DNA of 64,000 bases from Eucalyptus grandis. Taxonomy: Eukaryota; Streptophyta; Magnoliopsida; Myrtales; Myrtaceae. Shown one piece after another: positions 11,694-27,797 of this stretch (its first letter is position 1; every line of letters begins with the position of its first letter). The position numbers were made by a program, and so were the translations under genes. The DNA lies in contig NC_052617.1 in NCBI RefSeq assembly GCF_016545825.1, positions 51,837,382-51,901,381 of the forward strand. Direction: 5' to 3'. The notes below the pieces were generated by a model, which made no database searches, was not told the origin of the DNA, and was given only the letters and a program-made list of their open reading frames with translations.

Positions 11694-14439
11694 GCCTCAC
11701 AAATGATCTTAGACTGGAGAAAATGAAAAGTAACAGCTATCACGAGTACCAAAGATACCACAATCCGAGCACCCACAATAAATCTCCCCCTTTATATGTA
11801 CACAAACTAGCGAAAAATACACAAGGCTTTTGCTTGCGGTTGTGGTATTTGAACTTGGAAGGTGGGTTCTGAAAAGATCGATGGGCAGGACGAGTTGGAA
11901 ACACGCTTTAATAGGGAAGGGAGGAGACGTTGAGAGCAGGAGAGGAGACGACCCTTGGCTCCGCTTGATTGGCCCGTGGAATCTTGATTTGACGCTTCCT
12001 TAGGGCAGACTCCATTATTGTTATTTAATGATGACTCCGCTTTAAAGGTTGGGTGCGGTTTACGATTTAAATAAGGCAGACCGCCCACATCTCGTCATGC
12101 TTATGCCACTCAAGAAAGAAAGAGATGTTGAGTAGTCAGTACAGATAAATGTTAGAGTGACACGGAATTGATATCAAGGTAGAATTTGGCACATTGCTTT
12201 TGTGAATCAACTTTCTAAATGATTATTTTAATGAGATGATAGAGTAAAAGAGAAGTTTGATGTGCAGGATCGAATCTTGTGACGTGACAAATGAGGGATT
12301 GAATTTGATATTAGCCTTTATTTGGTTGAAATGAGGATTTCTGCTATGGACTTATTTAGGGTATATTCTTCATGATTTCAGATTAATTCAGTGATTCCTA
12401 TATATCATTCTTCATATGTGGCCTTCCATGATTGAACCTTTAGCTATTTTAAGGCATCGTGATCGACTAGTTCATTTTTTTATTAATTAATATCGTTAAC
12501 TAGCTTGATGCTTACCACATTGTCAAGCTCAACTTCTAATATGACCGACTTGTTGGGCCTTTTATATGCAAATGGTTGTATTCATTCACAAGTGTTCACA
12601 TGCTTAGTTGTGCTTTGAATTGGCTAGCTTTCTTTTCTAACCTTCTTTTGAAGTGTCTTCTTTAAAAGAATTGGTCATTTGAACGAAATAGTTTGGAGCA
12701 CATTCATACGATGGGCCTCAATATTCTCATATTAGAATTAACGAACAAAGAGAGAAAAGGTGAATTATCAAAGGGGTTGACGAGTTTCTCATCACACTTG
12801 ACTATTCCAAATGGGATTTTATTATAAGGCGCTATCTCTCGTTACGGAAAAACGTGTTACAAATGAATAAGGGATAGAATCATTAGAGAAATCTGGACTT
12901 TTTCAGTTTTGTGCATCGCAATAACGACGGCATGGTCATGAGTGTGACAAAGATCCAATTATAATATCGCCCCACTTGAAGGAAGAAGGCTCGTCTTGTG
13001 GGAGGGCCATGATACGCCAAACGTCCATTAGGTTATCCTCATCCAAAAAGCCTGTGGCCCCAAAAAAATATGCGGCAATCCAAAAGGTCTTGGGTCTAAA
13101 GACAGATGCAATTGAACGCTCTCTACAACTTTGTCCTATAAGAACTCAAAAAAAGTTCCCCTAAAAAATGAGATAAAACAGGGTCTCAATCAATGAAGAC
13201 GTCCAACACCCAATTCCTTTATATGTAAAGATATTTGTAGAATCACAATGCCTAATTTATTCTGATAATTTTTAAAGAAAAAAAGAATATGGTGGAGTCT
13301 GGTTAAATGTTCGCATATGACCCAATTGTTATATTGTCTACATTCATTATTTCAAAGCCAATCTTGCAAATCGTCTTCTTATTCTTTTTTTATGTGTGGA
13401 ATATAAGATATCCAAATTACTTTACTCTACTAATCTTTGTGAATGTTTATAAATCATCACATCCACTTATGTTGCCCCCAAATGTCATTCAGAGCACGGC
13501 AATGCCCACTTTCATCAAAGGCTTGTTGACTTTTCAGCCAAACCAACGAGGGTAAAAATTAGTGATTATGCACAACTACATACAAAAATGCGAAATTTAA
13601 GTGGTTAGATAATGACATAAATTAAACTAAAGAAATGCTCTAGTCATTGACTAATCCCTGTCCGAGCTCAAGATTTTAACCCTTCAACCCGTGCCATACC
13701 TTTGGGCTAGGATTAGGAACATTTAGAAGTTTGATTTCTTTGACAAGGCCACGAGATGAGAGATGGCAAAGAGTAAAAGAATGCCGTCATCTCCCATAAG
13801 CTTTCCCCCCCATAGGCCCAACAAGGGCCCATGGGCCCCTCCAAATTTAGCCTTCTGCCTCTCGCTCTATGCAAAGCTCAATCACTGTTCCAGCTTAGAT
13901 ATGATTTAAAGTAATCAAAAACACTCGTGGATGTGCCAATTCACCTTTGGAAACTCATTCATAGTTAATTAATCTTCATATCCCTAGATGCTTCGGGTAT
14001 ATCGCCCATTTCAATATTAGGAAACCACGAATTATTATGACGATACAAAAGGGTAGGTATGAAAAGTGCAATGAACCGAAAAACCATCTAATCTTTTTAG
14101 GAGCAATTTTATCAGGTGATCTTGGTATTTCAGCTTTTTGTGCACTACCCTTGTCACACGACATGGACCGAAGTTTTCGTTCTTCTCCACTCGTCGCTTT
14201 GGAGGCCAACGTTTTTGGGGCTCAACAATGACAAGCGATTTCAACGAACGGGATACACGCGAGGCGGGGAACAAGGGGAGTAAAGCGACGTGGCGTCCAT
14301 GCATTGAGCAAGAGTCCCAAAGCAAGGACGGGCGGGGGTTGGTGGTGAAGACGACAGTCGTTCCCGCACGCCTCTGTTTCGTCAATTGAAAAAACTCTTT
14401 CTTCATATCATGAGCATCTCCAACGCGCTCCCACCAGAT
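11694..14439. other. Intergenic region between J8 and HCT
   Basis: The right flank of the J8 gene (about 11694-12110) should hold its promoter and leader. The remainder is anonymous and moderately AT-rich. Open frames such as the 210-codon minus-strand one at 14035-14667 are basic, low-complexity and without family resemblance, and they overlap the HCT leader. None is called a gene. Confidence 0.5.
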
Positions 14440-17347
<2,908 letters not shown>

Positions 17348-18090
17348 ACGGTCGGTTTCTGATACCGATAGAAAAGAACCTTCTTCTTTCCTTTTATCTA
17401 GTTTCCTCAAAGAAATCTTTTGCGCATGTTGTTCATTCTTCATGCATAAGTGCACCGATGCGGCTGTATGCAGCAGTGGGATTTGGATGCATTGCGCAGT
17501 ACTCAGAGAATTTATACTATATTTTGAATTTCAATTTATAATATAAAGCTAGATATGCTTTTCTGCTTTGATTCTTGAGATTCATCATGGATGAGGTGTT
17601 AAACTAGGAGTTAATGAACAACTCAACCAGAGAGCTACTCTGTAAGTTCTACCAGGTCTGTGAATTATGTCCACTTTCGCCTGCTGAAATGCAGATGCAT
17701 CATTGAAGTTGGAAGTTCTTGAATTTGAACGTGTGGCTTCACCTTCATTTCTAAGATTGCATTTAAGTACAGTATGGTTGGTTGAGCTTTTCCTGTGATG
17801 ACTTAAGAAGCGGTGGGAGACTTGGCCTTAACCATCAGTGGGGCCGGCAGGTCTAAAGAAAAGAGAGCGAGAGAAAGAAACGTAGTATGAAAAATTAAAT
17901 CATCAAGGTTAAGAACCAAGATTTGTTTCCCATAAAGTTCTGCTCATCACACAAACAACCAACCGCCAAAACTTCACTAGACTATAACGACAGCCAAATT
18001 CCCGAAGAAGGCAATATTGACAAGCACAAATGCAAGGCTGAGAACAGATACGGTCCCAAATTAAAGTTTATGATAAGCATAGTGAGCCCC
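17348..18090. other. HCT 3' flank
   Basis: Includes the HCT 3' UTR (AATATAAAG-like AT-rich signals near 17535-17545) and the 3' end of the convergent small secreted-protein gene. No further gene is seen. Confidence 0.45.
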
Positions 18091-18540
18091 TTAAAAGTGA
18101 CGAGGACAGATCAAGCCGAAAGTTGCCAACATCACCCAGAATACTAAGAAAGAAGGTGCAGCGGAGGACAATGCTGCATTTTTACTACGTGGTGGTCGAT
18201 GGACAGCATTTGCACCACCAAAAGATCCCTTCCCTTTTGATTTTCTCATAACGGAATTCACCAGCCTCCCATCAGCGTTTTCTGAAGATTTACTGGTCTT
18301 GTTCAAACCTGCATAACTTGCTGCAGCATTTTCCACTGAAGTAAAGGTGGCTTCTGACGATTTATAGGACACTAATGAGTGGCAATGAAGAATGAAGAGG
18401 AAAGATACACTACCTGGAACTTTCGGTCCTTGTGTATTGTCAGTAGAGTTGGATGGCATGGAGAAGCATTCAACAGCCAAGATCAGAATGGTTTGAGCAG
18501 ACACTATGAAAAACAACCACACAAGAAGCTTCATTTTCAT
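18091..18540 (-). CDS. Small secreted or GPI-type protein, function unknown
   Basis: The minus-strand frame from 18540 begins with a good signal peptide (MKMKLLVWLFFIVSAQTILI) and ends with a hydrophobic tail (SFLVFWVMLATFGLI) preceded by small residues (AALSSAAP), as in GPI-anchor signals. The middle is basic and low in complexity: SVMRKSKGKGSFGGANAVHR. The unspliced frame is open for 149 codons. A 78-base intron is more likely, with donor CCAG/GTAGTG (intron from 18413) and acceptor CTTCAG (to 18336). Splicing removes an aberrant hydrophobic insert and gives about 123 residues. A 60-base alternative ends at 18354 in the same frame. It recalls uncharacterised plant secreted proteins of this kind, but I cannot name a family. 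It is convergent with HCT. Confidence 0.6.
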   Translation of the reverse strand: MKMKLLVWLFFIVSAQTILILAVECFSMPSNSTDNTQGPKVPGSVSFLFILHCHSLVSYKSSEATFTSVENAAASYAGLNKTSKSSENADGRLVNSVMRKSKGKGSFGGANAVHRPPRSKNAALSSAAPSFLVFWVMLATFGLICPRHF

Positions 18541-18549
18541 TTTGTAACC

Positions 18550-18592
18550 TGTGTGTGCGCACGTGTGCGTGTGCGGGTGTGTATGTCTGCAG
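18550..18592. repeat. GT-rich simple repeat
   Basis: An imperfect (GT)n run, with GTGTGCG-type units, in the leader of the small secreted-protein gene. Confidence 0.75.
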
Positions 18593-21500
18593 AGTTGAGC
18601 TAGAAAAGAGCGAGTGATTCAGTGATTTGCAGGAGAGAAAGAGAGAGCCTGCTTCAAATACCAAAAGGCCTCAAAGAAAGATGTGCAATTTCTTTTTGCT
18701 AATTAAGAGAGATTGCATTGTCGGCTTCACGTGGATAATATTTCTGATAGAAGTATCAGAGAGAATAAACAACTATGCCAGGAGGAAAGATGAAAAAAGG
18801 TGTGGAGGATGGCCTGGCGATATGCTGTTCGAGGGAATTAAAAGAGAATGGTCCACGTCGGTACTCTACTATTCCAGAAAGATTGCAGCTGAATTAAATT
18901 TAACCATTGCGTGAAACTGGAGCCACTTTTTTAGGCTGTGACCAACCAAAATCCACAGTCATCTTATACTTGCAGACCTAGATGGGATTCGCCAGACTTG
19001 GTAATTTGATTGGTCCAGGACATCGGCTCTTCCCAGAAAGATGGAGAATCTTGGACTCTGCTTACCTTACATGGTTGGAAGAAAGTTTTGTGAATGGAAT
19101 GTAAGAAAGTTTTGTGAATGGTATCAACCATACTTATTCGCCGCAGGCGACGCAAATCAGTCTGAATCAGATGTGTAGGAGGTTACAGAGTGTCCTGATC
19201 ATGTATTGTGTTCAAATGTAGAAGGGGACAATGCAATTCACCCCTTGACTGTTCGGATTACTGCACTCAGCACTTTGAATTAAAAACTAAGAACTTGCCC
19301 ATCCTTCTTAACTTTGACTTTGTGACTGACAGACATCTTTGAGCGGGAGTAAAAGCAGCAACAAATGAAATTCAACGGCGATAAAAGTGCTTATTTCCAA
19401 AGTTTTGCCCATTATATACAACGCCTACAATCATGCATGGAAATGAGATAACTGCAATTTCGGAACATCGACATTCTTGAGTTCTTAGCTCAAGCTTGTG
19501 TTGTCGACACATGGTAGAGCTGAGTTGTCAGCTCAAGCTTGTGTCATCAACATCCTTGAGTTATCGACGACACAAGATTGAGCTGCCCCAGTCTAAACTT
19601 GGTGCAGATCTGTTCTCAGAGAAGAAGGTGAGATCCCAAAGAATGTTCGACCAAGGATGCGGTTTACACTAGCAAGAAGCTTTTGGCAAAGGATCGTGTG
19701 GCTTAAACTCTAAGGATGGTCATTATCTTCTTTAGTAGCATTTGCTAGTCATTATTGGATTCTAAATCAGCACTGAGTCATTTGTGATGCTTAGCTTTTG
19801 GAAAAGAGAGAACAGCGGTGCAGAATTGATTCTTCGTTTATTCATGAAGGAACCTTTGCTGAATTACGGGCAGGGCGAGCATCTCGTACCTCTTAACAGC
19901 TCAGGAGTATAAAGCAAGAACATCAAATTCGTCACATCGTATAAGCCATAAGGTCTCGACCGAAACTTTATGGATTTGAAACAGGATGCTCAGATTCTGT
20001 GCTTTAAAATGCTTTCTGTGTAACATGAGAACTTCCATGTACAGAGAAAGAATGACAGCCTTGAAAGGAAATAAATATACCTTTTTTTTTACCCACAAAT
20101 CCGGCGTCTCTTCTCTAATTTTGCTAGTCCCTAATCTGTAGCCTACAACTAGTAGGGAAGGGGAATTTTAAAGGCCAATCTGTATCAAGGAGAGAGAGGA
20201 CTGGCTTGCAGGAAATTCAATAAACTGAAGCTCTCTTCAGCAGCTTACTAGTATATTCCTAAAAAGCACACTCTTAAGTAGACTGAGGCAGGAAGAAACG
20301 CAAATTATTTAAGTCACCGGAAGTTATGACAAAATGCCATGGCCAACCATGTAGCTCGGATGTCTAGATACGCTTGCTTATCACAGAAAGGTCTGTCTAG
20401 CAGCATAACATCCGACATTCAACAGGAGGTCATCGCCTGACCAACCAATGTAAAATGGAATGCACTTTCATTGTCTCTGCAGAATCAAAAGCGATCTGCT
20501 GGAAGGGTCCTGATAACTGCAAATTAGACCTGATGCTGCGAATAATCTGTGTGAAGCAACAAAGGGATTTTGGAAGGGCAAAATTTGACCCGGGAATAGA
20601 TTTTCACAATGAATAGAGGTTTGTGGAACGGCAGCTCTACATAAAGGAACTGTCCTCGAGCATTTCGCAGTATTTGATGTGGACCAACCATACCGCAACC
20701 AACTCATCATCCAACCCAATATACAAGTCCCGTCATATATGCAGATAAGTTGAGCAACTTAGCTTTACCTTCTAGTCATTGACATGGCTTAAAATAAGGG
20801 AAAAAATGTTGCCATCCTTCAAAACCCACAATTTTCTACACAAGAAAGCTCAGTATGCTTCTCAGCTACATTTTATTCACCAATCTTATATAATGGTTCA
20901 GGGGGAACAATCATATATAGAATAGTTCATGATTGACAACCAAACGAAAAACATTAAATTCTAGCTGCAGAGTGATGCTTACCTAACTGGAGGAGTAAAT
21001 TACAACAACAGTAACATGACAATATTTAACTTTAGTTGCTGCAGCACAATGTTCAACCTAGCTGGAAGTGTTAGTCACGAGCAGAATCAAACATCCAGAT
21101 GGATGCATAATTGTGGTCGCAGCTCAAAGAAAACACCTGTATGGCAAAGATCAACATAACTCCTAACTTGCAAAAGAATAGTAGGATGTTAATGCTATCT
21201 TTGGAAGGATGTGGATTTTAGACAAGGAAATGGAGGAAAGTCTTTGCTTTTCCCTCGACTTTCTCACAAAAATTTCAAATTGTATCACATTTTCCACACC
21301 CGCCTCTCATTTTCTCCCCTCTGCAACTTCCCAAACAAAGCCCTTGTAAGAAAAGCCACAGCATGCATGAAAAAAATAAATAAATAAGAAAGATAAATCA
21401 GCCTATTTAGGCCATCACATCCATAGTTAGCAAATTCATAATGATTAGAAGCTCCAGTTCTGTCTCATGGTCACAATCAATATCATCACTATCCACTATC

Positions 21501-22714
21501 CCTAATATCACCGCTATCCTTAAAATCGATATCATCAATCAGAAAATCTCAGGCCTGTCATCCAGGAAAACAACACTGTGGAGGAATTTAACAACAATAA
21601 GGTCACCATGGGAAAAGCCAAGACAGAGAGAAAACTTGGCATACTAAATCTCAGTAAAAGTAAATCACAGTGAAAATTTACCCAAGGAAATTCAAAATGA
21701 ACAGGAAATTTTCCCAATTTCTCTTCCTATGAAGATTCTACCTACAGGCAGCATGGCGTTAGAAAACTAACATCCTTCCAACCTCATAGCTATAAATGAT
21801 GTCAAAGGCTATGCCTCCAAAAAAGACAATTAAAAATCTTCTGTCCTGGTCTTCCCACTGGGGAGCGTAATAGATTGCATTCTTGGTCATTGGAGTGAAA
21901 GGCCAAACAAAAATAACAGTACCAATCAATAATTAGCTAGCAACCATCACATAGCGGCAGAGAATTTACAAATCCTTACAGGCAGGACCTCCTAACACCG
22001 GCAAGTCCATCACAAGCCAGGGCATAAATCAAAGGTAGTCAACAAAAACAGCAACCAGAAAACACTCTCTCACATGTTTTTATGTGGACATCAAACTTAT
22101 CCTCTTCCAGCTTCCCCCTTAATATGATTAATTTACATTCAGTCACCAACAAATTCCAACTGAATAAGTGGAAGTCTTAAATCCTCACATTGCCATGAAA
22201 TAGAAGATTTGTCATTTTCTTATGTGATAGGTTCTTAGTCCAAAACCATCCTTAAACACATCCAAAGCACCAACGCATTGAAAAGGATTTAGAGTCATGA
22301 AGTATCATTCAAAGTTGGCTGGCAAGAGTCCTTCAAATGTGCCAACTTGCCAAGCACAAAATTATACATAGATAGAACTTGAAGGACCCAATAATTAATT
22401 TATCTCCAGGCAGAGGGGCACATGCTTGTGACAAGCTATTCTCAAATATCCTCAACTATTTTAATCATCAAAACCAGTACATCCCTGAGGATTATCATTA
22501 ATACAAGCTTAATGTGTTGTTCAACTCAAAAAGTTCAATAGGAAAAAACCGAAAATAGAAAGAGAAGATGCCTGTCAAACCAGAAAAGTTATTGAATTCA
22601 TTATACCTCAGCAAAGGAGTTTTACAAATTACCTTCTGCTAAAAGTAAGATAGAAGCATTTACACGATGAAGCAAAATTGAGGACTACTCAGACAGAAAT
22701 GTAAATCATACATG
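18593..22714. other. 4.1-kb intergenic region, no gene recognised
   Basis: No coding frame longer than about 95 codons and no family match on either strand. At 19480-19590 a short motif (TCTTAGCTCAAGCTTGTGT-like) recurs two to three times in degenerate form. The right end should contain the 3' UTR of the DEAH helicase. The stretch could hide a non-coding RNA, but nothing supports one. Confidence 0.5.
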
Positions 22715-25700
22715 TCAAGCACGCCTTTTGCTGAGACGCCAAGAATTGGGTTCGTGGTATCTGTCATAAAGAGGTTCAATACGCTCTTGACGCTTCCGCT
22801 TGCTCATCTTGGTGGGATCTGAAACTTTGAAAAATCTTGGCGCCGCTTCAACAAGCCACTTAGGATCAATAACAGTTACCTCACGCATGTACTCCTTTGT
22901 GGTCATGACAAGCTCATGGTAAATAACCCAGTCAGGCTGTCTCTGGAAGAGAGCACTACTTGGATGTATATAAACTGGTTGATTCTCAACCAAGGTTCTG
23001 TAACCTTCTTGTGGGTCTTTTCGTGCCGCATGGAAGAAAAACCCTGCTGTTATTGCTTTCCTTATCTTTGTGAAGTTCTTTCCAGCACTGACAACATCCA
23101 GTTTATACCTGAAATGCATTGTCAAAATTAAATTAACCCAATGCTCCTTAAGGCACAAAAGTCAGGTGTGATGACCATAAGTTTACAGAACTCCAGATGT
23201 GACTCATTCTGTAGCTCAAAAGCAAATAGCACACAATTATACCTACAGAAGAAGTAGGAGAAAAATGAGTGCATTTAGATCCACTTAATAAAATTCTGCA
23301 CAGTTTACCTTTGTTACCTTTTCTTAAGGATGGAAATAATTAATATAACAAACAACTCAAATTCAAGTCAACACAAATAACAATATGATCTATGGGCAGC
23401 ATTATTGTAAAGTTCATAGTTTGAACTCACTATGGCATGGCACAAAGGGGGAGAGGCAGGTTATTAAAATTTACGCAGTAAGATGGGTACTCAACAGAAA
23501 CAAAAAGAAGTAACTAGTAAAGTCTAATCACCAATAAGTCATATTATCATGTTGTCTAAATATGGTTGGACTCTTGAAATATGGAACAACAAAAACAAGT
23601 CTATGCAACAACAGCAACAAATTATACTAAAATTTGGAAGCAGAACAAAGATTTTAAAACACAAAGAAGAACACATACTTGTCCATGATGGTGAGAAGCT
23701 GCTTCCTAACATCCTGAGCCCTCCTCAGGGATCGAGACTGAACAAAATTCTCAAAGCACCATGGCCCAGAAAAATTCTTTGCTTTCCAAGCCTCATAAAC
23801 CGCGAGAAGAGTCAAATGGTCTCCTTCCGGCTGAAAGAACTTGGCCCTCTTCTGATCTGCTTGGGCTTGTTTCTCTCTAGGCCTGTAGAAAATGTTTCCT
23901 GTCTGAATCATAGCAATGATGGTCAAAATCTCATCACTGCATCCCAAGTCTACACTAGCAAGAAGCATCTTCGACAAGGGCGGTTCCAGAGGAAATTCTG
24001 CCATTTTCCTTCCCAGTTTTGTGAGAAGCCCTTCCTCATCCAATGCTCCTAGACTATAGAGCTGTTCCATGGCAGAAATCAGAGCCTGGGGCGATGGCGG
24101 ATCCATGAAATCAAAGGATAAAAGATCATTTATACCCATTGCCTTCAATGTAAGAGTAGTGAGACCAAGATTAATCCTTTGGATTTCAGGGACGGTGGTA
24201 GGGGACATTTCATTGCGGTACGCACTCTCTGTATAGAGGCGATAACATTTACCAGGCCCCGTACGCCCAGCACGTCCAGCTCGTTGCTTCGCGGATGCTT
24301 GTGAAATAGGAGTGATGACAAGTGAATCCAAACCTTGCTTTGGATTGTAGACATTCTGTTTAGCGAACCCTGGATCAACAACATAATAAATACCATCGAT
24401 TGTGAGAGATGCTTCAGCTATGTTAGTGGCAACAACCACTTTTCTCTTCCCCGGAGGTGCAGGATCAAATATCCTTGACTGCATTTCACTGGGCAAGGCA
24501 CTATAAACAGGTAAGATAATCAGCTCAGGAACATTCTTGCCTAATCCTTTCATCCTCTCATAAAGAGATTGGCAAGCAAAATCAATCTCCTCCTGACCAG
24601 TCAGGAAAACTAGGACGTCGCCTTCCGGTTCTGTCAAATGAATCTGCAAGACAGTAATAAGAGCTGCATCCAAATAATCACTTTCTGGTTGTTTGGTGTA
24701 AAGAATCTCCACTGGAAATGTTCTACCAGGGATGGTGAAGATATTGCAGTTGAAGAAATAACCAGAAAACTTTTCTGCATCCAATGTGGCAGATGTCACT
24801 ATCAGCCGGAGATCAGGTCTCCTTTTCACGAGCTGCTTAAGCAGTCCAAAAAGGACATCAGTGTGTATAGTCCTCTCATGTGCTTCATCAAGCATGATTA
24901 CTGAGTACTGGGACAGGTTCTCATCAATAAGAATCTCCCTAAGAAGCATACCATCAGTCATATACTTAATAACAGTGTCTGGTCCTGTGCAATCCTCAAA
25001 TCGAATTGCATATCCAACCTCTTCCCCCAAACGACAACCAAATTCTTCAGCCACCCTCTTGGCAACAGACATTGCAGCCACCCTACGAGGCTGAGTGCAT
25101 CCAATCTTACCCCTGGTGGTGTAACCTGCTTCAGCCAGATACTGAGTAACCTGAGTAGTTTTTCCAGAACCAGTTTCACCAATAACAACAAGAACTTGAT
25201 TTTCATGTACGGCCTGCACAAGTTCTTTTTTCAACTTGTAAATGGGCAAACTCTGCCTCTGTTCCTGGATGGAGAGCTTCGACCTCTGCCCGAAAGTCAA
25301 TGCTTTGCCAAAGGCATCCTTCTTCCACTCTGGCATATCGTAAGCTGACAGGCCAACGCCTCTGAGCTCCTGAGCGAGATGCCTCTCGCCTGTCTCTGGC
25401 ATGGGATCTTCCCAAGGACGATTAAGATCCTTTGGAATGGAATCAAGCATCGTTCTCTGTTGCTGCTCCCGTACTTCTCTCCGCTCCTTTATAAGAGCAG
25501 ACTGCAGTGCAGCAGCACGACTCAAGGACCCCTCCGGATTCTTGAAAATCTTCACCGGTGACATATCCACAGAATATCTGGTCTGCCCTTGCAAAAACGC
25601 AGGTTCATCCTCATTTAACTCAATCTCAAGCTCTTCCTCAGCTCCCTCCTCCTGATACACCATACCATCCCCTTCCTCATCATACATTGGGTATTCATTT

Positions 25701-26875
25701 ACCTTCAACACGCCTGAAGCTACCAATTGCTTCGCTTCCCACCTCTCCGGTGAGCTCATCCTCTTCAAGGGTCGCCTCGATGGAGCCACATCATCTTCCT
25801 CCACAATTCTGATCCCAGAAAGACCTGTTCTGCCAACAGGCCCATCCCTTGACCCTGAAGTTGGATTAGCACGATAAGCATCATCATCGTCACTCTTCTT
25901 CAGCGGAAGCAAATCTTTTCCAGTGTCCTGATCCACGTCCCTCATGGAAAGACTCAATTTCTGACCAGAGATGGAAATCACCTTCACATAAACTTCCTGA
26001 TCCCGCTTGACTACATCCTTCGCATTAGCAACCCTCCTGCTTGCCATCTGCGAAACATGCACCAACCCCTCCTTACCTCTAATGTCACTCAACTGAACAA
26101 AGCACCCCGTATCCATCACTCTAGAAACTCTCCCTCTATAAACCTTATATAGCTCGGGTTCATCGGAATTATACCTCCCATTCCTTCTATCTCTAGTGTC
26201 TTCTCTATCATCCTCATGATCTTCATAGCCATCCTTTCGACTTCTCTCATACTGATCTCTATGCCTTCCCCTTCTATCAACCTCCTCATGATCCCTGTCT
26301 CTATCTCTATCTCTATCTCTATGTCTATCTCTGTCTCTGTCTCTTTCTTTATCCCTATGCCCTCCCTCGCTTCTCCTATCATACCTATCCCGGTGTCTCT
26401 CTCTCCTGTCTCTGTCCCTGTCCCTGTCCCTATCCCTATCTCTCCCTTCCTTCTCATACTCTCCACCCTCTCTCCTCCGCTGTTGCACCTCCAACTCAAG
26501 CTCCCTCTCCAGGTCCTTCACCCTCTCTCTACTGTCAGCAATCCCCAAAGCCTTGAACTGACCTTTAGAACCACCCTCCCCGTCGTCGCCTCTCTTTCCC
26601 TGCTGCTTATCGGCCCCATCACTCGGAGGCAAAATCGCGTGAATGATCGTGAGAAGAGTACGTACGAAGTAGTCGGGCATTTCGGCTCCGTTCTCCTTGA
26701 GCTTGGCATCGAATTCGTCGACCGTCTCGCAGTTCCGGCCCAGCTCGGTGATGAATTCGGCAAGCACCTTGTCGCCGAAGCCTAAGTGAGTCTCGAGCTC
26801 GGAGCAAACCTTGGAGACCAGCGATAGGTACTCCAATTTCTTCAGGTCGTCATCGGCGGCCGCGGCGGCGGGCAT
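22715..26875 (-). CDS. Spliceosomal DEAH-box RNA helicase, DEAH5 / Prp22 / DHX8
   Basis: An ATP-dependent helicase that releases spliced mRNA from the spliceosome in the nucleus. Two exons, 23679-26875 and 22715-23108 (GT-AG, joined at IMDK/YKLD), give 1196 residues, close to Arabidopsis DEAH5. Domain order: a conserved N-terminal segment with coiled character (1-90); an Arg-Asp/Glu repeat domain (about 135-235); an S1 RNA-binding domain (about 243-315, [11 protein letters not shown] to KLSLSMRDV); then the helicase core. The core has Walker [11 protein letters not shown] (about 564), [12 protein letters not shown] in MLDEAHERT (about 662), the SAT motif, [12 protein letters not shown] and [10 protein letters not shown] (about 870). 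Winged-helix, ratchet and OB-fold regions follow, the last partly in exon 2. The N-terminal S1 plus RD domain separates Prp22/DHX8 from Prp2, Prp16 and Prp43. No defects are visible. Confidence 0.95.
26290..26450 (-). repeat. Coding hexanucleotide repeat (Arg-Asp dipeptides)
   Basis: On the coding strand, AGAGAT/AGGGAC-type hexamers encode runs of RDRDRD in the helicase N-terminal domain. The tract is likely length-variable between alleles and stays in frame because units are multiples of six. Confidence 0.85.
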
Positions 26876-27797
26876 GTTTCCCGGCGGGCGCGGAGAGAAG
26901 GAAGAGTTCCGTTAGGGTTTTCGAACGAAAGGGAAAGTTGAGCTACGGAGGGCTCGATCGATCAGGGGAACAGCAGATCCCTCGAGATGCAAGAGAGGAT
27001 AGGAAACCCTAGAATTCGAGATTGGAACGTTGATTTGGATTAGCAGGAGGAGGAGGAGGAGGAGGAGGATGAGGATGGAAACCGAAGTTTCATCCGGGCT
27101 TTGCAGATTAGGGAAACGACGTCAGCGTTGGCGGTTGCACTTTTGATCCCGAATTTATAGAATTCTTTCGATCGTACCCTTCGCCATTAGCATTTTATGC
27201 ATACATTCGAGCGAAAATAGGTTTTTTTTTTTTTTTTTTTTGGGTCAGTGAGCGAAAATAGGTTTAGAAAAAATCGTCATGAGAGTGGGGGGAAAAAATT
27301 ATTTCGTAAAATCCTCTAACTTATACAGGAATGGTAAATTAATCATTTTTTAATTAGATTTTTTTTTCCGACCATGCATGAGTAAGCATTCAACCTTCAT
27401 AAATAATGTCATATTTGTTTGAGCGAAATAATTTTTCCATAAATTAGTTTTTTGGACTTTTACATGTATGATTTGCTGAAAAATTATTGGTCAACGAAAT
27501 ATCATTTACAATTAAAGAAAACGTGTATGCTTAAAGTTAGGAAGATGAATTTCCAATCCAAAAGGGGGAAAATATGTTTTTTTTTTAAATGAATTTCTAA
27601 AAAGTATCTTCTTTTATCATGAATTTTTTCTCAAAATAGGTGTTATCTTATATTACTTTTGAAGAAGGTATAACATGCATTTTTTTTATGAGGCAATAAA
27701 TTAGTAAATGCCAACTCGAGCTTCAAAGCAAGGCATATTCTAATTAAAAAGTGCATATGGATCCTTGAACGCGTGGTGAATTGGAGGGCGGGGGAAA
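26876..27797. other. DEAH5 promoter/leader and AT-rich flank
   Basis: The helicase 5' leader is at about 26876-27130 and includes a (GGA)n run at 27045-27069, GA/CT-rich as in other leaders here. Beyond 27180 the DNA becomes AT-rich with a poly-T run at 27221-27240. It ends at the retrotransposon. Confidence 0.5.
27045..27069. repeat. (GGA)n microsatellite
   Basis: About eight GGA triplets in the helicase 5' leader. Confidence 0.9.

Noticed and set aside
19480..19590. Short repeats resembling a small CRISPR-like array
   Set aside because: Only two or three degenerate copies with irregular spacing, in a plant nuclear context.
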